Source: Primulina eburnea (lineage: Eukaryota > Streptophyta > Magnoliopsida > Lamiales > Gesneriaceae). Taken from it: DNA of 64,000 bases. Shown here piece by piece: positions 50,148-62,868 of this stretch. Position numbers and translations under genes: made by a program. Under the pieces are notes generated by a model, which saw only the letters and a program-made list of their open reading frames with translations, was not told where the DNA came from and did no database searches. Where the stretch lies: the NCBI RefSeq assembly GCF_022965805.1, contig NC_133105.1:1240001-1304000 (forward strand), read 5' to 3'. The first letter of the stretch is position 1, and each line of letters starts with the position of its first letter.

Positions 50148-50402
50148 CACCTCAAGAATTGAGGTGCACCTACCTAGTTTAATAGAAAAAAGGAAAAAAA
50201 ATACGAATTATTTTATTTTATCATATTGAAAAAAAATTCCATCAAAATTGACAATTCAATTCTACCCGCTGCTTCTTCTCCGTTGTCTTGATTTTACGTT
50301 TTCCTTTTCTTGATTTGATTTTAATTATTGGCGGCCGGATCCCCTCTCTCTCCTTCTACTGGTCTGCACACGGCGGAAGGGAGATCTGCAAATTGAGGAG
50401 CA

Positions 50403-53400
50403 ATGAGCGGGCACGATTCGAAGTACTTCTCCACCACCAAAAAGGGTGAAATCCCCGAGCTCAAAGAAGAACTCAATTCTCAGTACAAGGTACCTGTTTC
50501 TCCCGTTCACTCTTTATGTTTTGTTGGGTGTTTTCAATTTGCGCGTTGATGAAACTGCGGGTATCTTCGTGGATGTAGTGTGGATTAGAGTCGGATCTAG
50601 CATTTTTTTGGTCTAATTGACGAGAAATGCTGCTTAGAGTTATCGTTATTATGTCTGATTTATCGGGTCTTATCTTCTTTTCATGCGATTGTGTGATCTT
50701 GTGGGTAAAATCGTGGACTTTTATTTGTGGACATGGGAATCTATTTGACTGGGTGGATATTCATTGAATAATTGATTTGATCGTGTGAGGTCTGCCATTT
50801 TTTACACGTGCACTTTGTGGATTCAGGACAAGAGGAAAGATGCAGTTAAGAAGGTTATTGCTGCAATGACAGTGGGGAAGGACGTATCATCCCTCTTTAC
50901 GGATGTTGTGAATTGTATGCAAACTGAAAATTTGGAGCTTAAAAAGCTTGTATATTTGTATCTCATCAATTATGCAAAGAGCCAGCCTGATCTTGCTATA
51001 TTAGCAGTGAATACGTTTGTTAAGGTAAACAGTTGTGTTTATTTGCATGAGCTCTGGGATATTCATAGTTTGTATGCTTAGGGTCAACATATGAGTCCCC
51101 ATTGTTACTTTACTGGTCGAGATATGTATTTGGAAATCTGCAATGTACAAATTGAATTAATTGTTGCCGTTTTATTGTAATAAATGCATTTTGTGCCTTT
51201 TATTCACTGGAAAGAAATTTCTCCCGTGGAGGTCCTCAGATAAATATGAGAAGGACGAGGGAGAGTCCCTATCTTTCATGTGGAAACTAAGTCGTACACT
51301 CGTCTTCGCTGACAATGAAAGTGCTTTCACCCCGCTATTTTTTTTTATGCTAACAATCTTTGATCATCTGATTTCCGCACTCCACCCATCAATAATAGTT
51401 AGTTTTCGTTTGCATGATTGAAGAGGGTGGGACTGTAGTGAATAAATGGGAGTGCTTGTGCTAGTTAAGGTTGTGTATGAAATAGAACTTTGGTAGGCAC
51501 CTTAAAATATTTGCATATGTTGTATTGAAGAAATAATGACAAGCTGGTGGCTGTTAAGTCATGTTTGGGGTAAATGATATCTTAACTATCCTTTCCTAGG
51601 AACAGGCATCTTTGTAAAATGTTGTACCAGTGTTGTTCTGATGAATGACTAAGGCTTCTAAAACAGTTTGTAAATGGCTGTAGTTACGGGTAAAGTTTCC
51701 TGCTATCATGTTTTTCAGGATTCCCAAGACCCAAATCCCTTGATCCGTGCTTTGGCTGTGAGGACAATGGGCTGCATTCGCGTTGATAAAATTACGGAGT
51801 ATTTATGTGATCCCTTGCAGCGATGCCTCAAGGTTTACCAAATTTTCTTATGCAATATACTCTTCATATTATTTCATTTTACTATGACATGAGTGAAATG
51901 TGGTGAGTGATGAACGAACTAAGCTATGCCGTTTTTTCTTCTCTTTTCATATCAGGATGATGACCCATATGTTCGCAAGACGGCAGCTATATGTGTTGCT
52001 AAACTTTATGACATAAATGCAGAGTTGGTGGAGGATAGAGGTTTCCTAGATGCTCTGAAGGATTTAATTTCGGACAACAATCCCATGGTTGTCGCAAATG
52101 CTGTTGCTGCACTTGCTGAAATTCAAGAGAACAGTAGCAGACCCATCTTTGAAATCACTAGTAGCACACTTTCAAAGCTTCTTACTGCTCTGAATGAATG
52201 CACGGAGTGAGTAAAAACTGCATGACTGGTTCACCGTTATTTGGAGGAAAACTCAAATTCGTGTTTCACATTATCCACCTGTTATGCACATATGTCATCC
52301 ATATGTTTAGTTTTATACACTTGTTCTAAGTTGGCATTCAATCACATCTGGTGTAGATTTGCTAATTTTTACGCTTCCCTTTGTTAACGGGAGTTTTTTT
52401 TTTAATGGGAGTTATGAAGTTATGGCTTTCTCTTCTTCGTTACCATCATTTGACCAGATTTGTCAAAAAATAGAAGAATGTTGGTGAATTTTCCAAATCA
52501 AGGTTTTCATTTCTTTTCTTTTCTTTTTCCTGATGTGTGGTAGAAACTGGTAATATTTAGTAGTACTGAGACGAGAGAAGTGTAAGGTGTTTGGACTATT
52601 CATCATTATAAAAAGTTGAACTTATTGCTTAGCATAGGACTGATATTTGGTGGAACATTTATACCATGCTCTGTTTGATTTGTCAAAAGATGCAGCCTAT
52701 TTTTTCATGCTCTATAGTGTTGTGATAATAAAATTCCACCTTCAGGTGGGGTCAAGTTTTTATTTTGGATGCTCTTTCCAAGTATAAGGCAGCTGATGCT
52801 CGTGAAGCCGAAAATATAGTGGAGCGAGTTACGCCGCGATTACAACATGCTAATTGTGCAGTTGTTCTTTCAGCTGTCAAGGTTATAGTCATTTGTGATT
52901 TGTCTCTACTATCTAGAATTCTTTGAACGAGTTTAACTTTGTTTAGTTGTTTATCAGCGTCTTTTTTCTTTTACTTGTTTACCTTTTCCATTCATCACTG
53001 TCTTGACTATCAAATCTCATTACCTGTGATGTAATCTTGTGGAACAATATTGCAGATGATCCTTTTACAGATGGAACTAATTACCAGCACTGATGTAGTC
53101 CGGAATCTTTGCAAGAAGATGGCCCCTCCTCTTGTGACATTGCTGTCTGCAGAGCCCGAGATTCAATATGTTGCTTTGCGAAACATAAACCTTATTGTGC
53201 AAAAGAGACCCACAATTCTTGCCCATGAAATCAAGGTAGTTCTTCATGATGTCTTATGCACAGTTGAATTAGGATTAAACACTCAAACATGTAGCTGAAT
53301 CTACAAATGCTTGCGCTGCCTTTGCCATTTAGGTGTTCTTTTGCAAGTACAATGATCCAATTTATGTGAAGATGGAAAAGTTGGAAATCATGATAAAGCT

Positions 53401-56400
53401 TGCATCAGATAGAAATATAGACCAAGTAAGTTGACTTTGGTTGCAGTAGATTGCATATCTTACCTTGTTTGAATTGATTTTGTTCCGTTATGATCCTTTC
53501 TACACTTGTGCTTGCAGGTTTTATTGGAGTTCAAAGAGTATGCTACAGAAGTAGATGTAGATTTTGTCAGAAAAGCTGTTCGTGCCATTGGACGATGTGC
53601 AATCAAGTTAGAGAGAGCAGCTGAACGGTGTATCAGCGTGTTGCTTGAGTTGATCAAGATCAAAGTAAACTATGTTGTTCAAGAAGCTATCATAGTGATT
53701 AAGGATATCTTTAGGAGATACCCTAACACGTATGTCAATGTAGCTATCTTTGAGTGTGGTAATTAGTGTCTGACTTGTTCTAATATGTTTTGTCTTTCTA
53801 AACTTAAATAAATTTGTTCTCTGTCTCAGTTATGAGTCCATCATTGCTACACTTTGTGAGAACTTGGACACCTTGGACGAGCCAGAAGCAAAGGTACTTT
53901 GAGGGATGAGATCGTGTGGCCTCTATTCAAAATGTTTCTTTCTGGCCATTTTGAGCTTGTTTTCCTCCATATTTCTTTACAGGCATCAATGATTTGGATC
54001 ATTGGTGAATATGCTGAAAGAATTGATAACGCTGATGAGCTCTTGGAGAGCTTTTTGGAAACATTTCCTGAGGAACCTCCACAAGTTCAGTTACAGCTGT
54101 TGACAGCGACTGTCAAACTTTTCCTCAAGAAGCCAACTGAAGGCCCACAACAGATGATCCAGGTATCTGTTTGAGATATTCTTATCTCATTCATCATATT
54201 TAACTTGTATATGTCGTTCTTGATTGACCCAATCATCTGTCATTCATTTGAACATCGTTTCCATGTCTGCATGCAACAGTTGTTCGCAAGGTTTCATGTT
54301 TAATAAAATCTTTTAGAATTTCGATATTGCAAGTAAAGATTTTAGCCCCTTAATGAAGATATAAATAGATCTGGCCAAACTCTCGTTTTCAGCATGTTTT
54401 GTCTTGGAAGCGGTTGCTTTCTTTAATGGGAGAAAAGAGGCCCATATATTTTGTTTTATCATCCTCAGTGTAAGCCTTAGGAACAACACCTGAAGGTGCA
54501 AGGTTGGAGTTCTGTGCCACCTTTCTGCATGTAGGTCCAGGCTTGCTGCTGCTGCATCTTGCACCTGGGTGTACTCCTCATGTGCCTTTAACATGCATGT
54601 TTGTGCAGTTTTTGTTACCTCTTATTAAAAAGTATGTGTTTCTGATGAGTTAAAAGTATTTCCTTAATTTAGTTTTCCATGTAACAATTGGAGGTTATTC
54701 AAAATTTCCAATATTCAAACTGAGTTTTGAATCAAGATTTTTCATTATTATTTTTAAATGCATGTTTAGAATGTGGCTTTCATAATAATCTTGTGAACAG
54801 GTTGTTTTGAATAATGCCACAGTCGAAACCGACAACCCAGATCTTAGAGATCGTGCTTACATATATTGGCGACTCCTCTCAACCGATCCTGAGGTAACCA
54901 TGCTTTTTATTAAAATTGTAAGAAGATGCTTTATTGCTTCATGATATTCCGTTTTCTCACTCATTTGGGTGTTTATGTACTAACTTTTTGTTAAGAATTT
55001 GTATCTGATTTTCACGGCGTGTTGCACCTGGAAAATTTGAAGAAATAAAAGAAAAAGAAATTCTTTTCTGGTGTTCAGATGTACTGGGGTTGATGTGGTG
55101 CATTTGTTTAATTGAGCATTGCTGGTGTCAGCTTAGGTCTAGGTGTTTTTGGTTGTGTGGGCCTTTAGTTTACCATGTTGGGAATGTGGACAAATTGGCC
55201 ATTTGGTTGGTTTTCAAGCTTACAACTCAGGTTGTACTTGCTGGCTTGGTAGTGCTTGGTTTTTCAGTTTTTATATTTAATAGATCCCAAGTCTTTCCAT
55301 TATTTGTGTCTTAGCTTCTCACCCCATTTAGGCAAGGGAACCTTTTTTGTTTGCATATCTCTCTCTATAGTTTATTAATAACGACTTTTTAAAATTTCAG
55401 GCAGCAAAGGATGTCGTCTTAGCTGAAAAGCCTGTGATAAGTGATGATTCAAATCAACTCGACCCTTCTCTCCTTGATGAGCTTCTTGCTAACATTGCTA
55501 CATTGTCCTCTGTCTACCATAAGCCCCCTGATGCATTTGTAACACGTGTGAAAACCATCCAGAAAACGGAGGAAGAGGATTATCCCGATGGAAGCGAAGG
55601 AGGGTATTCTGAATCATCTGCTCAAGCTGCTGATGCAGGTGCTTCATCGCCAGCTGCCACAGGTAATGCTCAGAATGCAGCTGGAAGGCAACCAGCTGCT
55701 GCACAAGCCGCTCCTGTGGCCATACCCGATTTACTTGATCTGATTGGCTTAGATAATAACAGTGCATCAGAGGATCAGTCTACAACCATTTCTGGGTATG
55801 TTTGTTGTAATTCAGTTGTGGTTACAATGCGTTTTATTTTCTTGTTTAAACATGTTTAACCAGAACATTCATCAACTGGAAATTTTTGAGTTGCAGACCT
55901 CCTTTACCAGTTCTATTACCTGCACCTACTGGTCAAGGTCTACAAATCCGTGCCCAGCTGATCCAGAAAGATGGCCAAATATTTTACAGCATGTTATTTG
56001 AGAACAATTCACAGATTCCACTTGATGGGTTCATGATTCAGTTCAACAAGAACACTTTCGGTCTGGCTGCAGCTGGACCGCTTCAGGTATGTATCATTAA
56101 CAATTTGCTAGGACGTTGGCTTTTACCCTTTGTTTCCGGCTAATATCCTTTTTCAATCAGGTTCCTCAATTGCTACCTGGGACATCTGCAAGCACTCTTC
56201 TACCTATGGTTTTGTTCCAGAACGTTTCTCCTGGTCCACCAAGTACACTTCTGCAGGTTGCTTTGAAAAATAATCAGCAACCTGTATGGTATTTTAATGA
56301 CAGCATTCCTATGCCTGTAATTTTTGCTGAAGATGGGAAAATGGAGCGATCAGCATTTCTCGAGGTACAAAACTTTTCCCATAGCTAATTTGTTAGGGTG

Positions 56401-57117
56401 ATGAGGTAATTCAATTATTGAATCCTTATGTGCTTTATTCTGCTTTTGAGACACCTGAACATATTATATATGCTGCCAAACATTTAGCATCATTCTCCAC
56501 GATACTACCATTAGAGATCATCTGTATGTTGATAACCTCACGGGCGAACATACAAAACCATTATTTGGCTCACTTCTCCTGAAGTTGCGCAGAAGGAGCC
56601 ACACTGCTACTGTGGTAGCTTTTGAAGAAAGTTAGCTGTCAAATATAATTGATAGATATATGCATGTTTGGAAAATTGTGGATTGTGGTTGAATATATGT
56701 TTGATTTGCAAGCAACTAGAAAACCAACCAATGCATGGTTTATAAATAGATATACACGACATGAACTATTTAGCCATATGTTTCTGGAAATTGATTTTGC
56801 ACCTCTGTGCATTGCAGACATGGAAATCGTTACCTGATTCTAATGAGATTTCCAAGGACTTCCCAGCAATTGTGGTGAATAGTTTTGAAGCAATCATAGA
56901 CCGGTTGGCTGCATCCAACATGTTTTTTATTGCAAAGCGCAAGCACACAAATCAAGAAATTTTGTATCTATCTGCCAAGATTCCTCGAGGGATCCCTTTC
57001 TTGATCGAACTTACGGCAGCCATCGGTATCCCTGGACTTAAATGTGCGATAAAAACACCAAGCCCTGAAATGGCCCCACTTTTCTTCGAATCCGTAGAAG
57101 CTCTCCTCCAGCATTAA
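50403..57117 (+). CDS. AP-1/AP-2 complex beta-adaptin (large subunit)
   Basis: Large beta subunit shared by AP-1 and AP-2 clathrin adaptors, acting at the trans-Golgi network and plasma membrane. Fifteen exons join in frame to 898 aa, matching plant beta-adaptins: 50403-50489, 50827-51024, 51719-51832, 51956-52206, 52746-52881, 53056-53235, 53333-53425, 53518-53729, 53830-53893, 53983-54162, 54801-54893, 55401-55795, 55897-56086, 56161-56364, 56818-57117. The N-terminal [20 protein letters not shown] and HEAT-repeat trunk ([36 protein letters not shown]) are followed by a low-complexity Ala-rich hinge with clathrin box LLDLI (about residues 647-651), then the ear sandwich and platform domains ([37 protein letters not shown]). 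All introns are GT-AG. It appears intact. Confidence 0.96.
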
Positions 57118-57616
57118 TATGATTGTATCCTTTATCTTGATCCGAGTTCCTCTGCTGTCCACTGTGTTCTGGTTTTTCATGTGGGTTGTGTTACGGCTTC
57201 ACATTTTTTGAACACCAAAGTTGGAGTACTTTATTGCTTCGCTTAGCATAATTTCTTATCTATCGACGCCCTTTTTAGTTAGCTATGTTTGGATCTGATC
57301 GTAAATTTCTTGTAGATATCATTTTGTTTGTTTTAATAAGTTTGTGGGATATTCATTTTGGAAATCAATGCTTACTGAAACAAACTTTACTAGAAATTTG
57401 AAAAATTATCTTATTTTCAGTAAGTGTATATATATATATATATATTTTGTGCGCTCGTGAAAAGTCATATATCTAAAAATTTTAAAAATGAAACAATTTT
57501 TTCACTATATATATTGTGCGCTCATGGAAAGTCATATATCTAAAAATTTAAAGAAATGAAACAATTTCCTAAATATTCTTTAAGATTTAGCCTAGAGGTT
57601 GCTGATTATTTTTCAG
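57118..57616. other. Beta-adaptin 3' flank with (AT)n and 66-bp tandem duplication
   Basis: 3' UTR to about 57400. Then a TA tract (about 57426-57445) and two tandem copies, 66 bp apart, of TGTGCGCTCRTGRAAAGTCA plus TATATCTAAAAATTT (57449 and 57515). Confidence 0.7.
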
Positions 57617-58374
57617 CAATTTGGGTCCTGATGATTTGGGTCCTGATGATTGCCTCGTGAGAGATATTATCGATAAAAGAGATCTTTGGGAAAAATACGG
57701 CGGTGAGCTCTGGCTGCTCTATGGCGGACTAGAGGAGGAATGGAAATATTCTGTCCACGCCCTTTCATATGCTGATGAGTGGAAACTAGAGGCTCGGGAT
57801 GGTAAATGGAGAGATTGCATATTAAGAGCTGTCACCATGTTAGCATGGAGGTTGGTGAGGAGAAGTATTGTGGATAGACTGACGAAGTGGAGAGAACAAG
57901 TGGAGAAAGAAGAGTTCCCGTTATTTCGGAATGAGAATTTCGTTGGTCGGGAAAAGGAGTTGTCCGAGCTTGAATTCTTACTTTTTGGAGACGGCAGTGG
58001 AGATGCTGAAAGAGACTATTTCAAACTCAAGGCCAGGCCAATGAAAATGAACTTGACAATTGGCCCGGCGAGGACTAATTCAATGGACGAAAGTAGAGGT
58101 GATCGATTAAGTAAGAGTAGCAAAAGGAAGCAACCTCTCGCGGAGAGAAATATTTTCATCTTCAGCAAAAGTAAGGTGAAAAGTGGGTCAAATTTGCAGT
58201 TGGGATGTCGGGCACCATTGTTGTTTAGAATTTCTTCAGAATAACGTCCTTCCATCAAGTGGTGGCGTTCCTCTTCTTTGCAGTGCATGGCCGGCTAACA
58301 CTCTGCTGATTTTGGCTTCTCATGATCTCGGGGTTTTCAATTTTCTGCTGGGAGATGTGATGGTTGATTGCTAG
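57617..58374 (+). pseudogene. Fragment of a TIR/STAND P-loop NTPase gene (At4g23440-like)
   Basis: After a plausible splice acceptor (TTATTTTTCAG at 57606-57616) an open frame runs GPDDCLVRDIIDKRDLWEKY, GGELWLLYGGLEEEWK, EWKLEARDGKWRDCILRAV, RLTKWREQVEKEEFP, RNENFVGREKELSELEFLLF and GDGSGDAERDYFKLKARP. I recognise this as the linker between the TIR-like domain and the NTPase in a small plant family of disease-resistance-like P-loop proteins. There is no ATG, no upstream TIR exon and no Walker A exon. The frame stops at 58244, and the following sequence (to the TAG at 58374) is unrelated as far as I can see. LGPDD is duplicated by a perfect 15-bp tandem repeat at the 5' edge (TTGGGTCCTGATGAT). 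Best read as a non-functional gene fragment; its parent should exist elsewhere. Confidence 0.7.
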
Positions 58375-58838
58375 GTGAGTGAGCACGGGCTTGGAGGTAA
58401 TGGCTCTCTACGGTCTCAGAGTCGAGCTCGAGTTTGTGGCATTAGTGAATAGAGAAGGAGAAGAAACCCAAGTTGTGAGTTTCTAAAATAAAATCTAATC
58501 AGAAATTGTCGGTTTAAAGCATGATTTGGTACTTGGTTCCTGTCAACTGTCATTTTAGCTGTGATTGGGATGTTGATTATATCATTTTAGCCTTTAAAAT
58601 TTATAAACCGACGCATAATTATTACAGAACCGACATAAGATTGTTACACAAACAAGATGCTTGTTAAAGAAAGATAAAAACAAAGAAATGGTTTGACAAA
58701 GTTTCACACTAAAATTACAAATTAGCAAAACCAAACCAATTTTCCCGGCAAAATGTATGTGCGTTTCCTATTCTGAAATCCACCATCTACCAGACAACAG
58801 ATATAAGCCAACCTTGAAGATCCGGGAAAGACGAGGTA
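58375..58838. other. Short spacer / 3' UTR
   Basis: Between the NTPase fragment and the end of the TDBD gene; 58600-58838 is probably the 3' UTR of the minus-strand gene. No other feature seen. Confidence 0.4.
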
Positions 58839-60997
58839 TCAAGATGCTACGATCGTGTCATCTTTCCCATAAATGTGGTGAAGCTCCCGGGTTGCAGCTT
58901 GATATGATGCTGGCAATAAAATATAAAGAAAAAAAACATAATTTCCTAGTGGAGAAGATGAAGAATCGAATGACATAATATTAGGACCTACACAGATGAA
59001 CAATCGTCCGTCTCCAGATCCAGGGTAAAGAAAGAAATTTATCACACCTTTCCAATTGTGGAAATTTTTCTGATTGATAGGGGAGCCCGTCACATTTTGA
59101 ATCGCTTCAAGCAGTATTTCCTGCGGGGTACCCCTCAGTTCTTGAACCACTGCATAGATAGTCTTCCCATTCTCAAAGTAAATATGGTTATTGGGGTGTT
59201 TGGTTTTGCAACCAGCATGGCACTCGAACTCATAAGCATTGATAACCTGCACAGTGCAAAGACGCGGACTTAGCACAGGAGTTAATTCCAGATTCAACAT
59301 TGTAAGGAAACCATCTTCACAATAAGAGTTGTTACCTTCGAAAGCTTACAATCCTGGCAGCTACACAAGTAACCCGTCCCTTTTACCACACCTCGAAGAT
59401 TCTTCTGCATGTGTCGATAACATTGCTCAGGTCAAGAGAAAGGCCCACGAAAAGAAATGAAAACCAAATAACATATGATTTTACCTCTCTTGACCACGAT
59501 ATATACTTCACTGGAATCCCATCAAGTATGCCAGTTGATAATAAGCTTTTAACATTTGCAGGGAAGTTGTTTGAAGTTCCTTTTTTTATCTTCGGTTCTA
59601 AATTCTTGAGTGTGCCATCTGTCCGTGGAGCGGCTACCGAGGCAACATTTGCAGTTATCTGCTCCACAAAATTTCTCTGTCCCAAAGCTGCAGAAGATTG
59701 AGCAGACAATCGACTTAACAAAATATCACGGCTGCATATGAGTCTGCCGGAGGTGTCACTATCATCAGGATCATCCTGAAAGCCACCAAAAGATATGGTA
59801 GTTTGTTCACCATTCTCATGATTCTCGCCCAATGATAGCATCGTAGAATTTTCTTTGCTGTGGACCGTTCTTTGTGGCATAAAGGTAGCATCTTGCTGAC
59901 TATGAATATAGGTTAATGATGTAAAATCTCCGTCCCCCTTATTATAAGTAGAACTCGCAGATATATTGAATGTTTCATTGGCTTTATTGTAGAAAGGGTT
60001 CATTGCTAAGAAATTCTCCTGGCCCTGGCAAGTAGAACCAATTGACATGAAATTGCCGCTACTTTTTTCAATTGAACCAGTATCATAATTCCTTCTGTTG
60101 AAGGCTTGAGAAATAGAGGGCGTATTGTCATATAACCCACTAAAGAACTGATTCTTAACCATACCATCTCTTTTGCTGCAGGCCTGTTCAACTGAAAAAA
60201 AAAATTTCATATGTTATTAAACGCAGAATCCACTAAAATAACAGTATCATAAGTAGATTTAAGTAACAAGATATTACCGTTCTGAAAAATGGTGCATGGT
60301 TTTTCATTTTTCTTTCCAGGGTTAGAGTTCTGAACAAATTCAGGCAAGCAATTCTGTAAGATTCTTATATCATCAACCATTACTTTTCTAACTCCTGAAT
60401 TTAGATATAAAGGATCTTCCACAGTTTGAGACATGGAAAAACAGGTTGACAAGTCAATTCCAAATTGATCCTCAGAACCCCCCTTTTCCATATGGGGATC
60501 AGTGGAAACAGTAGAGAAGACATTATTTTGAGAAAGATCTGAACTCTGAACAGTTATGGGGTTGACGAGGTGATCACCTATATGACCTCCTGGCTGAGAA
60601 CTGGAAATATCACTCCATAAAGGATAACTTGTAACTGTAGCTCCTGAACTTGTTCCTTTGTTATCAGATTCTATTGATTGCTTCTTGTTAAAGAATAGCT
60701 CTTGCTCATGTGAACCGACAAACCACTGATAACCACGCTTGTGCTCATTTCTAGCTGAGACATCAGCCACCTCTTCATTATCCTGAGAACCAGACCTAAT
60801 AGGCATCCAAATTCTGTTGTTTGGAAAAGACTGCGAAAACCAAATAAGAATCACAAGACAAAAGTAACATCATCATGAAACTTAGGGTAAAGTAACCATT
60901 ATCACACATAGTTCAATTCTTAGTGGCGTTTTTCAGGTTGGATGATTGATAAAGATTTTAAATACCAGATAACCTTATAATCATCCACGAGCGCCAT
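58839..60997 (-). CDS. TDBD (Tify-domain-binding) C-terminal domain protein, putative nuclear regulator
   Basis: Six coding exons: 60974-60997 (MALVDDYK), 60278-60830, 59485-60191, 59336-59404, 59048-59246 and 58839-58909. They join in frame to 540 aa. The N-terminal 400 residues are Ser/Asn/Gly-rich and probably disordered. The C-terminus is conserved: SLLSTGILDGIPVKYISWSR (from about residue 408), KNLRGVVKGTGYLCSCQDCK, VINAYEFECHAGCKTKHPNN, HIYFENGKTIYAVVQEL, then SPINQKNFHNWK and ASYQAATRELHHIYGKDD. The first of these resemble the Jas/TDBD module described in plant PHD-acetyltransferase proteins such as IDM1. Here it occurs without PHD or acetyltransferase domains, as in a small plant family annotated only as DNA-binding protein (I recall At5g13660 and At5g59830; not checked). 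Molecular function is unproven. Upstream, 61000-62530 probably holds 5' UTR exon(s) and intron(s). Confidence 0.87.
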
Positions 60998-62540
60998 GGA
61001 TACAGAGGAGACGGATTTGGAACAAACGATGAGTCAAAGGTTAGAGGGAAAAGGCACAAAAAGAAAATAAAACAGTTCAAAATATGTAAAGCAGGAAGGA
61101 AATCTAAAATTGTACTAACTACCATACAATCTTTCAGAGGGAAGACAGATTCAGATGAATCTTAATTTATTTATAAAAAAAGATTCACGCTTCATCAACA
61201 TCAAGGCATACCTGTTACAGCAAATTAAGAAAAGTCAAAACTAGTGCCTATAAGGAATAGGATGAGAACACCAATGACGAGGAGAATAATTAGTTAAGTG
61301 ATAACTTTATATGCGAGTGGTGTTTTTGAGTATGGCTCCAAAAAATGCCAAGAGATACCGAAATCACATTATCCATGCATTGGAAGTAAACATCATACAT
61401 TTTTCAGAATTATGGTAATAATGATAAGTAGTCACGAGCATAAACAGATAAGCCCCGAGACATGGATGAAGAGTTATACAATTTTTGAAAGACACCTATG
61501 CCATTAGATAGAAACTCATCAGAGTTCTTCAGAATTTCCTGTTTCTATTTTCGGCTACATTTGAATACACCAAGAAATCAAGATTTCTCTCTTTGTTTTT
61601 CTGGTTGCCATTGCTGGTTCTTAATGGACATAACATCACGAACTTGACAAACATCCATAGCAGGCAAACACATTTCTGAATAATACATCAGCACCAAATA
61701 ATTTTCGTAAAGCAAATTCCTTCAGTTTAAAATTTTTCCAAGGACCAGACATGGGAAAATTACACACCTCAGCCCTCACAAATGCAAAAACCTACATGCA
61801 GATCACATAGTTCAATTACTCAAAAAATTTAAGACACACCATCGTTATATCAAATCATGTTCATGTTCAGAACTTACCTAAACTAAAATAACAAATCCTG
61901 GTCCATTGCCATGAATTAAAATTTATTTAAAGACTTTTTACAAAAAATCGGAATAAATGATTCGAGCTAGGTGCATGATAGTAACAAATAAGCCAGAGAA
62001 CGAAGCCACAACAAAATTATAACTACAATATTTTTGCTGAATTCATTAATGGAGATGTACCATTTTTCACTTCAGCTTGGAAAGAAAGAAACTCAGCTCA
62101 TTCGATCAAGTCCCCTGCTTCAACAGTGCCAATTAATGTGCCAAGCAACCGATGCACAAATAAACAAATTAACAGAAAATCGAATAAACTTTTCATCGAT
62201 TTTTCATTTAAAAAACAAATTTTCGTCGACCTAGTAGTACTGAACACGCAATAAAATTCTCGAACCCTCGATATATTCAGACAAAAATGTAAAAACACAA
62301 TCCACTAGCATTTATTGATTAATTCGCATACATTGAATGCTCAACGAGCCTGAAAATCAGATGCATTTAATCAAAACGAAATTCACCCGTGACCCTAGTA
62401 AGTAGTAAGTAGTACGTACTCAACACTCGGGTGCAGTAGCCTACTAGTTTTTAGTCGAGAAAGGTGATACATTGGCCAGAAACTAAGCAGATGCTATTGA
62501 TGTAAGATCCCGGCGGTGCTGCGGCGAAGGGAATGGAACG
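60998..62540 (-). promoter_or_regulatory. Probable 5' UTR and intron of the TDBD gene
   Basis: No coding exon is visible upstream of the 24-nt first coding exon. GC-richer sequence with CGCCGCAGCACCGCCGGGAT (minus strand, about 62507-62526) is a plausible first non-coding exon, implying a long 5' UTR intron. Confidence 0.4.
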
Positions 62541-62683
62541 TTTTTTTTTTAGCTGTCCGCGTTGTCTCAAGTAAAAATACCATTAAATATTTTAAATGGT
62601 TTTTGTGAAAAGTGCAAAAACGCCGCAACTGTACTTTGAGAAAGTGACGTTTCGACTCGTTAAATTGCGATATATATAAAATA

Positions 62684-62868
62684 GATAAAAAATTGTGTGA
62701 GACGAATTCACGGATAATATTTTGTGAGGCGGATTTTTTATTTAAGTCATCCATAAAACAATATTATTTTTTATGCTAAGAGTATTATTCTTTTATTATG
62801 AATATCGATATGATTTGATTCGTCTCACAGAGAAAGATTCGTGAGATCGTCTCACAATAAACCTACTC
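62684..62868 (+). mobile_element. 185-bp Mutator-like MITE, copy J
   Basis: Begins GATAAAAAATTGTGTGAGAC and ends GATCGTCTCACAATAAACC plus TACTC. Full-length core. No clear target duplication. Confidence 0.7.

Larger units (their letters stand above)
42150..50177 (+). mobile_element. Non-autonomous Helitron (about 8.0 kb) with captured ISY1 copy
   Basis: The proposed left end reads A|TCTACTATACTGAAAGCG, matching the TC start of plant Helitrons (TCTA-CTATACTA type). The right end has a perfect 8-bp hairpin CACCTCAA-gaa-TTGAGGTG (50148-50166), then 11 nt ending in CTAG (50174-50177), followed by T. Helitrons insert between A and T without target duplication, start with TC, and end with a hairpin 10-12 nt before CTRR, so both ends conform. 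No Rep/helicase frame is visible, so the element would be non-autonomous. Inside are an ISY1 pseudogene, a solo LTR and a MITE; the rest is AT-rich. The right end is convincing alone. Pairing it with this left end is inference. Confidence 0.65.
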
